31,510 bases of DNA from TWA4 sp051879195. GTDB lineage: Bacteria; Bacillota; Clostridia; Lachnospirales; Lachnospiraceae. A program made the translations under genes and the position numbers. The notes beneath the pieces are model-generated. The model was not told where the DNA came from. It saw only the letters and a list, made by a program, of their open reading frames with translations, and searched no databases. This document shows, one piece after another, positions 7,672-15,113 of this stretch (the first letter of the stretch is position 1; every line of letters begins with the position of its first letter). The stretch covers positions 1 to 31,510 of the forward strand of contig JBJELO010000244.1 of assembly GCA_051879195.1 (NCBI GenBank). Direction: 5' to 3'.

Positions 7672-8771
7672 TAATGACAGATTGCCTTCTGGCTTTCCTT
7701 ATCAAAGAAATGTGCTTTGTCCATATCGGCACCCAGCTTCAGAGGACCGCTGGCAGGCTGTTCTGCGATCGCAGGAATCTTGACGATGATTCTGTTGTCA
7801 TTGACATACATGTACAGGTTGTAATCAGCGCCCAGCAGTTCGCTGAATGTCATCTGTGCCGCCATGGAATTACCGGGAGCCACCTTATCACCAATAAAGA
7901 AATCCTCCGGACGGAATCCCATAGTTACATGTTTGCCTACATAAGGCGCAAGCGCATCCCATTTGAATTTCGGAACAGCCAGCTTATCCTGTCCAAGAAC
8001 CGCATAAATCTGATTGTTCTCTTTTTCAATTGTTACATCCATGAAGTTCATCTGAGGGCTGCCGATGAATCCGGCTACGAACAGATTGACAGGTGTATCG
8101 TACAGAACCTGAGGTGTATCGTACTGCTGAATCACACCATCTTTCATAACAACGATACGGTCGCCCATGGTCATGGCCTCTGTCTGGTCATGAGTTACAT
8201 ATACAAATGTGGTATCAAGTCTCTGGTGCAGGCGGGCAATCTCTGTTCTCATGGATGCACGGAGCTTCGCATCCAGGTTGGACAGCGGCTCATCCAGAAG
8301 GAATACGGAAGGCTGACGAACCATGGCACGTCCTAAAGCCACACGCTGTCTCTGGCCGCCGGAAAGTTCCTTGGGTTTACGGTTCAGCAGATGCTCCAGA
8401 TCGAGGATCTTTGCTGCATCATGCACACGGCGGTCGATCTCATCCTTATCCACTTTGCGGAGATTCAGACCAAACGCGATGTTCTTATATACATTCATAT
8501 GGGGATACAGAGCATAGTTCTGGAAAACCATGGCAATGTCACGATCCTTGGGGGGAATCTTGTTGACCAGTCTGTCGCCGATATACAGTTCACCTTCTGA
8601 AATGGATTCCAGACCTGCGATCATACGCAGGGTCGTTGATTTACCGCATCCGGAGGGACCAACCAGGATAACGAATTCCTTATCTTTAATCTCCAGATTC
8701 AGATTGGGAACGACCGGTGTTGTTGCGCCATCATAAATCTTTGTTACATTCTTAAAACTAATCGAAGCCAT
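7671..8771 (-). CDS. msmX: Sugar ABC transporter ATP-binding subunit, MsmX/UgpC type
   Basis: This 366-residue protein should energise the CUT1 sugar importer encoded upstream. Visible motifs are Walker A GPSGCGKST, signature LSGGQRQR, Walker B VFLLDEPLSNLDA, the H-loop VTHDQTEAM, and a C-terminal TOBE/MalK regulatory region with MGFRPEDFF. The ATG at 8771 has GGAGG eight bases upstream; a TTG five codons earlier is an inferior alternative. Proteins of this group often serve several permeases, and a 156-base gap with a possible own promoter before this gene would fit a wider role. Its stop codon overlaps the AraC start codon by one base. Confidence 0.95.
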   Translation of the reverse strand: MASISFKNVTKIYDGATTPVVPNLNLEIKDKEFVILVGPSGCGKSTTLRMIAGLESISEGELYIGDRLVNKIPPKDRDIAMVFQNYALYPHMNVYKNIAFGLNLRKVDKDEIDRRVHDAAKILDLEHLLNRKPKELSGGQRQRVALGRAMVRQPSVFLLDEPLSNLDAKLRASMRTEIARLHQRLDTTFVYVTHDQTEAMTMGDRIVVMKDGVIQQYDTPQVLYDTPVNLFVAGFIGSPQMNFMDVTIEKENNQIYAVLGQDKLAVPKFKWDALAPYVGKHVTMGFRPEDFFIGDKVAPGNSMAAQMTFSELLGADYNLYMYVNDNRIIVKIPAIAEQPASGPLKLGADMDKAHFFDKESQKAICH

Positions 8772-8833
8772 ATTACTTTCCTCCAATTGTCAATCTACGG
8801 ACATATTGCAATTTACGATTGCCATCTGAATAT

Positions 8834-8862
8834 AGGATAACACTTATTTTGACCATATTCAA
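8834..8862 (-). promoter_or_regulatory. Possible internal promoter for msmX-araC
   Basis: TTGAAT (8862-8857) and TATCCT (8839-8834) on the minus strand are 17 bases apart, about 65 bases upstream of the msmX start codon. The -10 match is only moderate. Confidence 0.4.
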
Positions 8863-8898
8863 CGATAGTTTCTTGATATACTGTATAATATTTTGACC
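8845..8898. promoter_or_regulatory. Palindrome and direct repeats in the DUF624-msmX gap
   Basis: The gap contains the palindrome TATACTGTATA (8877-8887) and two copies of TATTTTGACC (8845-8854 and 8889-8898). The possible msmX promoter overlaps the first copy. These could be binding sites for a regulator acting on msmX-araC, but the region is AT-rich and chance is possible. Confidence 0.3.
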
Positions 8899-8927
8899 TG
8901 TTTTCTTCTTTTCTGAATCTGATCCAC

Positions 8928-9635
8928 TCAGGACCTGTCGTCGGGCATATGCTCCTCGTCAATAAAAATCGCTTCCGCAGGAGCTGTGTGACGCTCCGGT
9001 TCCAGTTTTTCGGGGTCGATCAGTTTAAATGCCTTCTGAAAAATAATGCTGTTCAGATAGGCAACGATGCCGAAGCCCAGCACCCCCCACAGAAATACCG
9101 CCGTATTGGCGCCGTTCGGATCCATAAAAAAGGAAAGATAGACAGCTCCCACTACCAGAGCAATGCTCAGCAGGGTCCAGGGAAATGCGGCAATACTGAG
9201 AAGCCATGCATTTTTTATCGTATATTTTACTTTATTCCTATATCTGGCCTGCAGAGGAAAAAGGTACTGGAAGCCAAACAGAAAAAGAAGACACATCATA
9301 AAAAAGCTGATGAGATACAATTTGCCGACCATGCCGTCGATTCGTGAAACAATCATATAGTAGAGTCCCAGGAAAGCAAAAATCACAAGGCAGAACAGCC
9401 ACAGCATCGCAGCCTGTCTGAAATTCTGTTTGAATGCTCTCCAGAACTGTTTGGCAATCACATCGTCCTCATCGTTGGCAAGAATCGCCTGCATACAGGT
9501 AAACAGCGCCGTCAGGGATGCGCCGATGGTAAAGACCGGCAGTGAAAGGAGGCAAAACATTACATTGCACAAAAAAATATTTGCCAGCTTCCGCAAAGCA
9601 TTCATCAGCGGTCCATTCACATCAAATAAATCCAT
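8928..9635 (-). CDS. DUF624 (YesL-like) membrane protein
   Basis: This is a 235-residue membrane protein with about five or six hydrophobic helices, beginning with NALRKLANIFLCNVMFCLLS and ending in an acidic soluble tail. DUF624 proteins are commonly encoded with CUT1 sugar transporters, as here; their biochemical role is not established, and a helper role for the permease is a common guess. The ATG at 9635 has AGGTGA five bases upstream; a GTG three codons earlier is a poorer choice. It follows the second permease gene after a short hairpin and precedes msmX by 156 bases. Confidence 0.88.
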   Translation of the reverse strand: MDLFDVNGPLMNALRKLANIFLCNVMFCLLSLPVFTIGASLTALFTCMQAILANDEDDVIAKQFWRAFKQNFRQAAMLWLFCLVIFAFLGLYYMIVSRIDGMVGKLYLISFFMMCLLFLFGFQYLFPLQARYRNKVKYTIKNAWLLSIAAFPWTLLSIALVVGAVYLSFFMDPNGANTAVFLWGVLGFGIVAYLNSIIFQKAFKLIDPEKLEPERHTAPAEAIFIDEEHMPDDRS

Positions 9636-9681
9636 ATTCGTCACCTTTCAAAGAAGACCAGGCATCCGTTTTTACAGAAAA

Positions 9682-9706
9682 GGAGCGTCGCAAGCTACGA
9701 CGCCCC
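9682..9706 (-). terminator. Weak intra-operon hairpin after the second permease gene
   Basis: On the minus strand a GC-rich stem (GCGTCG with CGACGC, plus flanking G-C pairs) and a seven-base loop are followed by TCCTTTTCTG. It probably attenuates transcription into DUF624 and msmX rather than ending it fully. Confidence 0.6.
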
Positions 9707-9724
9707 CGGTCAAAAAAGTCGTTA

Positions 9725-10585
9725 TTATTTAATAGCACCCTCAACCATACCGTTCATGATCTGCTTCTGAGCAACCAGGAAGATAATGATCATAGGAATG
9801 ATTGCCAACAGCGCAGCCGCCAGAATCAGATCCCACTGTTTTACGTAGGATCCTACGAAGGCCTGAACCGCAACGGGCAGAGTCTTGACTTTACCGTTCT
9901 GTCCCAGCATCAGGGAAGGCAGAAGGTAGTCGTTCCAGATCCACATACCGTTCAGAATGGTAACGGTTGTGATAACCGGTGTAAGCAGAGGGAAGATGAT
10001 CCGGAAGAATGTTCCTTCAGGAGAGCAGCCGTCGATTGCCGCTGCTTCTTCCAGTTCGTAGGGAATACCCTTGATGAAACCGGTCAGGATAAATACGGTC
10101 ATGGCACCGCCGAATCCGCAGTAAGCAAATACGATACCGGGAATGGACTGCAGCATGGAGATGCCGACAAATTTACCAACATCACGGAAGGTGGAAATCA
10201 GAGGAAGCATAACTACCTGGAAGGGAATGATCATGGAAGCAATAAATACCATGTAGATCGCTGTGGACCATTTGGTCTTGTTACGGCAGATAACCCATGC
10301 AGCCATGCCGCCGAACAGAGCCAGCAGAATCAGGGAAATAATGGTAATGATTGCAGATGTACCGAACGCATACCAGAAGTTAAAGTTCGAGTTATTGATA
10401 ACAGATGTAAGGTTCGTCATCAGCTGTGATACGCTGATTCCCTCAAAACCTACCGGGTTGGCTACGATACTGTTGGCATTCTTAAACGTATTCATTACAA
10501 CCAGATAGAAGGGGAACAGTGTATAGACTGCCACGATAACAGCAAGAATGGTCAGAATAATCTTTCTTGATTTTTTCATTTCCAT
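9725..10585 (-). CDS. Carbohydrate ABC transporter permease, MalG-like (CUT1)
   Basis: This is a 286-residue inner-membrane permease with six predicted helices. The cytoplasmic EAA loop, which docks to the ATPase, reads ELEEAAAIDGCSPEGTFFR. Length and N-terminus match MalG/GanQ-type subunits. Its ATG overlaps the stop codon of the first permease (TAATG) and has AAGGAGG ten bases upstream, so the two should be made in equal amounts. With the MalF-like partner and the MsmX-type ATPase it forms one importer. The sequence does not identify the sugar. Confidence 0.95.
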   Translation of the reverse strand: MEMKKSRKIILTILAVIVAVYTLFPFYLVVMNTFKNANSIVANPVGFEGISVSQLMTNLTSVINNSNFNFWYAFGTSAIITIISLILLALFGGMAAWVICRNKTKWSTAIYMVFIASMIIPFQVVMLPLISTFRDVGKFVGISMLQSIPGIVFAYCGFGGAMTVFILTGFIKGIPYELEEAAAIDGCSPEGTFFRIIFPLLTPVITTVTILNGMWIWNDYLLPSLMLGQNGKVKTLPVAVQAFVGSYVKQWDLILAAALLAIIPMIIIFLVAQKQIMNGMVEGAIK

Positions 10586-11649
10586 TACATCTCCACCTCC
10601 TTCTTATTGGATACTCTAACCTGGATAATGGATACGCAGGCCAGAATGATAAAGAACAGTACGGCCTTTGCCTGACCAAGTGCGTAATTGTTCTTGGAAA
10701 TAGCCGTATTGTAAATGTTCAGTGCCAGCATCTGTGTACCGTTGGTCAGGTAGGAACCCATAAAGTCCGCAACAGAACCGGTACCGTTGGTCAATGCCAT
10801 GTTGACATCGAACTGCTTGAACGCTGATGTCAGTGTCAGGAATGTACAGATTGTAAAAGTGGAAGCAATCATGGGGATCTTTATCTTGAACAAAGTGGTA
10901 ATTGCGTTGGCACCGTCAATCTGAGAAGCTTCCAGAACATCCTTCGGAATCGTAGTAAGACCGGTAACATAGATCAGCATGATATAGCCTGCATACTGCC
11001 AGATATATACAATGATGATCGCTGCAAATGCCGTATTGGTGCTTGCCAGTACGGAGTTCTGCATGCCCCAGCTCTTTGTAATCTGAACCAGAACGTTATT
11101 GAATACGAACTGCCAGATATAACCCAGTACGATACCGCCGATCAGGTTGGGCAGGAAGTAAGCTGCACGGAAGAAACCTACGCCTTTTAATTTGGAGGTA
11201 CACAGAAGAGCCAGTGTAAAACCAACCACATTGACAAAAATCATATTGAAGATTACGAACAGGAATGTAATTAAAACAGACCATATGAATGCCGGATCCT
11301 TAAACATGGTTGTGTAATTGGATAATCCAACGAATCCGTTGAATTTGATACCATTCCAGTCAGTGAATGAGTAACCGATACCCAGAATCAGGGGGATGAT
11401 TACTGTAACCGCAAATGTAAACAGCAGCGGGAACAGGAAGATAATATTGATAATTGTGCGGTGATGTTCAATTGTAGGGAAAAAATACAGGCCGATCAGG
11501 GCTGTGATTGCGCCAAGTACCAGTAAGGGGCCTCTGAAAGAAGCATCACTGCCGGTGAAATCCAGATACAGCGCTGCAATCAGAGCAACCACGCCGGCAG
11601 CCAAAAGAACAACTGACAATAATTTTCTGCTTTTTGAGTCTTCAGCCAT
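10585..11649 (-). CDS. Carbohydrate ABC transporter permease, MalF-like (CUT1)
   Basis: This is a 354-residue permease. Two extra N-terminal helices (about 10-30 and 42-58) precede the usual six, and the EAA loop reads LEASQIDGANAITTLFKIKIP. The helix preceding the transmembrane core includes FPLLFTFAVTVIIPLI. The ATG at 11649 is preceded by GAGAGG; the open frame runs 19 residues further upstream into the terminator hairpin, which is not protein-like. It is the second gene of the operon, after the binding protein, and overlaps the MalG-like gene by one base. Confidence 0.95.
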   Translation of the reverse strand: MAEDSKSRKLLSVVLLAAGVVALIAALYLDFTGSDASFRGPLLVLGAITALIGLYFFPTIEHHRTIINIIFLFPLLFTFAVTVIIPLILGIGYSFTDWNGIKFNGFVGLSNYTTMFKDPAFIWSVLITFLFVIFNMIFVNVVGFTLALLCTSKLKGVGFFRAAYFLPNLIGGIVLGYIWQFVFNNVLVQITKSWGMQNSVLASTNTAFAAIIIVYIWQYAGYIMLIYVTGLTTIPKDVLEASQIDGANAITTLFKIKIPMIASTFTICTFLTLTSAFKQFDVNMALTNGTGSVADFMGSYLTNGTQMLALNIYNTAISKNNYALGQAKAVLFFIILACVSIIQVRVSNKKEVEM

Positions 11650-11672
11650 TGTTCCAGTCCTCTCTTTTTTGT

Positions 11673-11704
11673 AAAAAAGGGGGCGACGGCAATAACCGCC
11701 GCCC
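11673..11704 (-). terminator. Partial terminator after the binding-protein gene
   Basis: A nine-pair GC-rich stem (11704-11696 with 11689-11681, one mismatch) and six-base loop are followed on the minus strand by CCTTTTTT. Such hairpins between the binding protein and permease genes usually let only part of transcription continue, giving excess binding protein. Confidence 0.78.
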
Positions 11705-11760
11705 ACCTTACATCAGTGGTTTAAAATTGACAATTAACTATAAAATGTGAATCTCAGAAA

Positions 11761-13077
11761 TTACTGTGCGTAGCAAGCTTCTGTAACCTGCTTGAATGTC
11801 TTAACAAAACCGTCTGCATCCAGGTTGCCTGCTGCGTAATCAGCAAATACCTGACCGGTGTAGTTCTGAGCATAGCCTTCCTTCATGTTCAGCCAGTGCC
11901 ATGCAGAAGTCTTGCCTGCTGCCATGTAATCGGAAAGAGTCTGAGCAAAAGGATCGGATGCTACATACTTGCAGGACTTGAAGGGGCTGATAAAGCCGGC
12001 TTCTTCAACCAGTACCTGCTGACCTTTGTCTTCTGACAGCCACTGCAGGAATGCTTCAGCTGCTTCCACATTGCCATCCTTGAATACAGACCACCAGGAA
12101 GGGGAGTTGGTAAGGATTGTATCAATGCCGTCCTGGAAAGCGTAAGGGATCATGCCAACCTTGAAGTTGCCTGCTTCTGCATATGCAGCAGCATCATCAC
12201 CAGTCATGGTAGCGCCGATCCAGGAACCCTGTGTAACAAATGCATACTTGCCGGATGCAAAGTTCAGGATCTGCTGATCATATGTACCGGATACCAGCAG
12301 AGCAGGATCTGAATACTGATTCAGGATACCTACAAATTTGGCGAAATCGGTCAGACGTGCATCGTCCAGCTTGCCGCCGTCGTTCAGCATGTCAATGTAG
12401 GTTGTGTCATCACGGTCAAGACCTGCATCAATGTAGTTTGCAAATAAGTGGTTACCGGTTGACCAGTACAGGCTGGAAGCTTCTGCACAGTAGCCAACTA
12501 CTGCTGTCAGACCAAGTTCATCTTTCTTGGAATCAAGAGTCTTGAACGCTTCTTCGATCTGGGTGGGTCCGGTCAGTGTTGTGGGATCGATACCTGCTTT
12601 TTCAAGAAGGTCTGCATTGTAAGCCAGACCAACAGCTTCTGTTGTGTAAGGGAAACCGATGGTACCTTCTTCATTCACATATGCAGCCTCTGTATCGGAT
12701 GCCCATGCCTGATCACTCATGTCAACCAGCATGCCTTCCCAGTTCTTGAAGTCTGTAGCGCCGCCGTTAACAAAGATATCAGGCATGTTGTCGCCCTGGT
12801 AGTAACCTTTCAGGGTACCCTGGATATCGATGCCGCCGCCCATGGATTCGATCTCAACGGTAACGCCGGTCTCTTCCTTGTACATCTCAGCCAGTTTCTT
12901 CAGCTGAGCATCAATCTCGATCTTACCGTTAACCAGACGAATGGTATCGCCTGACTTGGAGCCGGATGCGCCGCCGTCTGCCTTGGTTTCGGAACCGCCG
13001 TCAGATGAGCCTCCGCATGCTGTCAAACCAAGCACCATGGTTGCCGCAAGCAGCACTGCAATAGTTTTTCTTTTCAT
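11761..13077 (-). CDS. Sugar ABC transporter substrate-binding lipoprotein (CUT1)
   Basis: This is a 438-residue extracellular solute-binding protein family 1 member. The signal peptide ends in LTAC with Cys21 as the lipid-anchor residue, followed by a Gly/Ser-rich linker (GGSSDGG to about residue 42) and the mature sugar-binding domain. The ATG at 13077 follows AAAGGAGG and ACAAAC; an upstream extension of 16 residues is not signal-like. It is the first gene of the sugar operon and is directly downstream of the operon promoter. The aromatic-rich segment around SPSWWSVF and the C-terminal SAWHWLNMKEG are typical of the ligand cleft. The substrate cannot be read from sequence alone; an oligosaccharide is likely. 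Confidence 0.95.
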   Translation of the reverse strand: MKRKTIAVLLAATMVLGLTACGGSSDGGSETKADGGASGSKSGDTIRLVNGKIEIDAQLKKLAEMYKEETGVTVEIESMGGGIDIQGTLKGYYQGDNMPDIFVNGGATDFKNWEGMLVDMSDQAWASDTEAAYVNEEGTIGFPYTTEAVGLAYNADLLEKAGIDPTTLTGPTQIEEAFKTLDSKKDELGLTAVVGYCAEASSLYWSTGNHLFANYIDAGLDRDDTTYIDMLNDGGKLDDARLTDFAKFVGILNQYSDPALLVSGTYDQQILNFASGKYAFVTQGSWIGATMTGDDAAAYAEAGNFKVGMIPYAFQDGIDTILTNSPSWWSVFKDGNVEAAEAFLQWLSEDKGQQVLVEEAGFISPFKSCKYVASDPFAQTLSDYMAAGKTSAWHWLNMKEGYAQNYTGQVFADYAAGNLDADGFVKTFKQVTEACYAQ

Positions 13078-13143
13078 GTTTGTCCTCCTTTTCCGGTGTT
13101 GTGTAACACCTACATTTTTCAGCATCTTTTTTTAACATTTCGA

Positions 13144-13159
13144 TGCATTTGCTGATGCA
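13144..13159. promoter_or_regulatory. Operator-like dyad over the sugar-operon start point
   Basis: TGCATTTGCTGATGCA is symmetric at 12 of 16 positions (TGCAT, central GC, ATGCA). It lies directly downstream of the -10 box, over the predicted transcription start. Size, symmetry and position fit a LacI-family repressor site, and a lacI gene is next door. Confidence 0.5.
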
Positions 13160-13188
13160 AGAATAACACAATATTGATGTGGTGTAAA
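13160..13188 (-). promoter_or_regulatory. Promoter of the sugar-uptake operon
   Basis: TTTACA (13188-13183) and TATTCT (13165-13160) on the minus strand are 17 bases apart, about 82 bases upstream of the binding-protein start codon. The spacer contains the palindrome CAATATTG. Confidence 0.7.
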
Positions 13189-13472
13189 GAAGTTTTGAAC
13201 AAAACCATTAAAATATATAATTTTAAACCCTATTTTAGTGCATTTTTTATATATTTTTCCAATTTGTTGATTTTACGGCATATTTTTCACTTTTTTTTAG
13301 GACATTTGACCTTTTAAAAACATTTCTCTTGCTTTTTTTTTACCAATATTTTATTATTATTTCATTGAAAAAACGTAACAGTGCAGCAGTGATTATAATG
13401 CCCTGCCGCTTCGTTGCGGAAAATCAGAAACAGGAATGATACAGATAATTCCTGCTTTTATGGAGATTGCTT

Positions 13473-14519
13473 ATGATTACGATTAAAGAAATTGCTGAAA
13501 TGATGAACGTGAGCCCCACCACCGTGGCCAATGTCATCCATGGTCGTACCAATAAAGTATCGAAGGAAAATGTTGAACGGATACAGAAGGCTCTGAAAGA
13601 TTACAATTACATACCGCGGATGGGGCTGGAGTCCCTGACCAAAGGGAAGTCACGCATCATTCTTGTTGTTGCGCACCTGACCAGAAAGTATTCCCTGACT
13701 TATCTCAGTGATCCGTTTTTCGGCTATATTGTGGGCGTGATGGAGGAGATCATCTCCAACGCAGGCTACTATATGATGCTGTATATTAATAAAGAAAACC
13801 GTGATATCACCTCCACTGCCATGTCCTGGAACGTGGCGGGCATTGTCACGATTACTTTTTCCTGTAAAAATTTCAAAAAGCTTTCCGCACTTGCGGACTG
13901 TCCCATCGTAGGGATCGATACCTACGGAAGCCCTGAAGAATTAAAAGAAGGGCATCATGTTAAGCTGGATGATACGGAAGCCGGACGTCTCATGGGCAGA
14001 TATCTGATCTCCCGCGGTTTTAAAAATATCATTACACTGACCGATGATGCCGATGTTCAGAAAGGCTCCTCCCAGGAACGTATGGACGGAGTCCGCGAGG
14101 TTCTCAGGGAATATCACCTTCCCTGCAGCCACCCCGGCATTCCCGATATCATTTATCTCGATCCGCTGGATGAAAAAAGCTATAAGCAGCTGAATAAACT
14201 GTTCCCCTATGCCGGTCAGAACTACGTGCTTTTCTGCACCAGCGACCAGTTTGCATTTTCCATTATCGGATACCTGACCAGACAGGGCATGCGGGTACCG
14301 GAGGATTTCTCCGTATGCGGCTTTGATGACAATACATATGCCGGATTCTCCAACCCCCAGCTGACCACTGTGCATCAGGATATCAAAAAGAAAGCCGAAA
14401 CCGCGCTGGACATCCTGTTCAGCCTGATTTCAGGGAAAAAAATCGAGGATTCCATCGTCTATCTTCCCGTGAAGATCATGTTCCGTGACAGTACACGGAT
14501 CTGTAAAAAAGATGACTGA
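13473..14519 (+). CDS. LacI-family transcriptional regulator
   Basis: This is a 348-residue repressor. The LacI helix-turn-helix covers residues 1-48 (ITIKEIAEMMNVSPTTVANVIHG is the pattern, with SPTTVANVIHG as recognition helix and YNYIPR at the hinge). A periplasmic-binding-protein-like sensor domain follows (about 60-345), with the typical FCTSDQFAFSIIGYL and VCGFDDNTYAGF segments. The ATG at 13473 is favoured over a TTG two codons earlier; TGGAG sits upstream. It diverges from the sugar-import operon and is the best candidate for its main repressor, with an imported sugar or its product as inducer. It ends at a very strong terminator shared with crcB. Confidence 0.95.
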   Translation: MITIKEIAEMMNVSPTTVANVIHGRTNKVSKENVERIQKALKDYNYIPRMGLESLTKGKSRIILVVAHLTRKYSLTYLSDPFFGYIVGVMEEIISNAGYYMMLYINKENRDITSTAMSWNVAGIVTITFSCKNFKKLSALADCPIVGIDTYGSPEELKEGHHVKLDDTEAGRLMGRYLISRGFKNIITLTDDADVQKGSSQERMDGVREVLREYHLPCSHPGIPDIIYLDPLDEKSYKQLNKLFPYAGQNYVLFCTSDQFAFSIIGYLTRQGMRVPEDFSVCGFDDNTYAGFSNPQLTTVHQDIKKKAETALDILFSLISGKKIEDSIVYLPVKIMFRDSTRICKKDD

Positions 14520-14545
14520 AAACCATGGGCATCAGACCTATTCAG

Positions 14546-14583
14546 TACATAAAAAATCACCCCGAAGGGTGATTTTTTATGTA
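14546..14583. terminator. Bidirectional terminator between lacI and crcB
   Basis: A 17-pair perfect stem (14546-14562 with 14567-14583) with a CGAA loop carries A-runs on the 5' side and T-runs on the 3' side, so it works in both directions between the convergent genes lacI and crcB. Confidence 0.93.
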
Positions 14584-14634
14584 TTTTATGTAATTGCATA
14601 TTCTTTTTCCGTTCACTTCCTGTCTGCCGGAGCA

Positions 14635-15006
14635 TCATGCACCCACAGCCAGCCCGGCAATGCATTTTCCAAGCCAGACACCGACAATACAGCATATCAG
14701 ACTGCATGCCGCATAGAAGCTGCCGGTCATGTAACATTTCTGTTCCAGCAATGTCAGTGTTTCCAGAGAAAAAGTGGAAAATGTTGTAAAACCTCCGCAG
14801 AAACCGGTTTTCAAAAACAATACGTAGTCAGAACGAAGCTTTGTCCCCGATGCCAGCCCCACAATGAAGCCGATCAGTACCGCACCGATCAGGTTGGCAG
14901 CAAATGTCATAAACGGAAAATCAGATTTCACTGTAACCGTACTCAACGCATATCGAAATACCGCCCCAAGGGCTCCACCGGCCCCTACACAAAAATAAGC
15001 ACTCAA
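14635..15006 (-). CDS. crcB: Fluoride channel CrcB (Fluc)
   Basis: This 123-residue protein has four hydrophobic helices and the CrcB signatures GAGGALGAVFRY near the N-terminus and GFCGGFTTFSTFSLE in the third helix, where the Phe residues line the fluoride pore. It should form a dimeric channel that releases fluoride from the cell. Only one copy is present here; some Gram-positives have adjacent pairs. The start appears to be TTG at 15006, since an in-frame TGA lies two codons upstream and AAAGGA is well placed; no ATG is available. It lies 107 bases downstream of the CmpB-family gene and may be co-transcribed with it. Confidence 0.93.
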   Translation of the reverse strand: MSAYFCVGAGGALGAVFRYALSTVTVKSDFPFMTFAANLIGAVLIGFIVGLASGTKLRSDYVLFLKTGFCGGFTTFSTFSLETLTLLEQKCYMTGSFYAACSLICCIVGVWLGKCIAGLAVGA

Positions 15007-15113
15007 TTTTCACAGTCCTTTCCAAAACATACTTCTATAAATCATTATGAATGATAAACAAGGCAACATCAGATAAATCCGGTATCATGCACAAACGGCT
15101 TTCTGCCTCTGCA

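Larger units (their letters stand above)
13078..13472. other. Divergent control region between sugar operon and lacI
   Basis: This 395-base, very AT-rich region separates the binding-protein gene (minus) and the lacI gene (plus). It holds the operon promoter (13160-13188), an operator-like dyad (13144-13159), a small leader hairpin GGTGTT/AACACC (13095-13110), and on the plus strand a TATAAT at 13394-13399 without a good -35 box plus a CCGC/GCGG hairpin near 13406. The stretch 13200-13370 is mostly A/T with no ORF that I can support. Confidence 0.7.

Noticed and set aside
9542..10429. A 295-codon plus-strand frame opposite the MalG-like permease
   Set aside because: It is antisense to a well-supported permease and rich in polar residues with no domain; a shadow frame.
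13200..13370. Replication origin or phage attachment site in the AT-rich stretch
   Set aside because: There are no DnaA-box clusters, no integrase and no direct repeat pair; it is simply an AT-rich divergent promoter region.
15007..15113. Fluoride riboswitch upstream of crcB
   Set aside because: A CTGATG near 15060 recalls the 3' part of the motif, but the 5' GATGG-type segment and the pseudoknot partners are missing.
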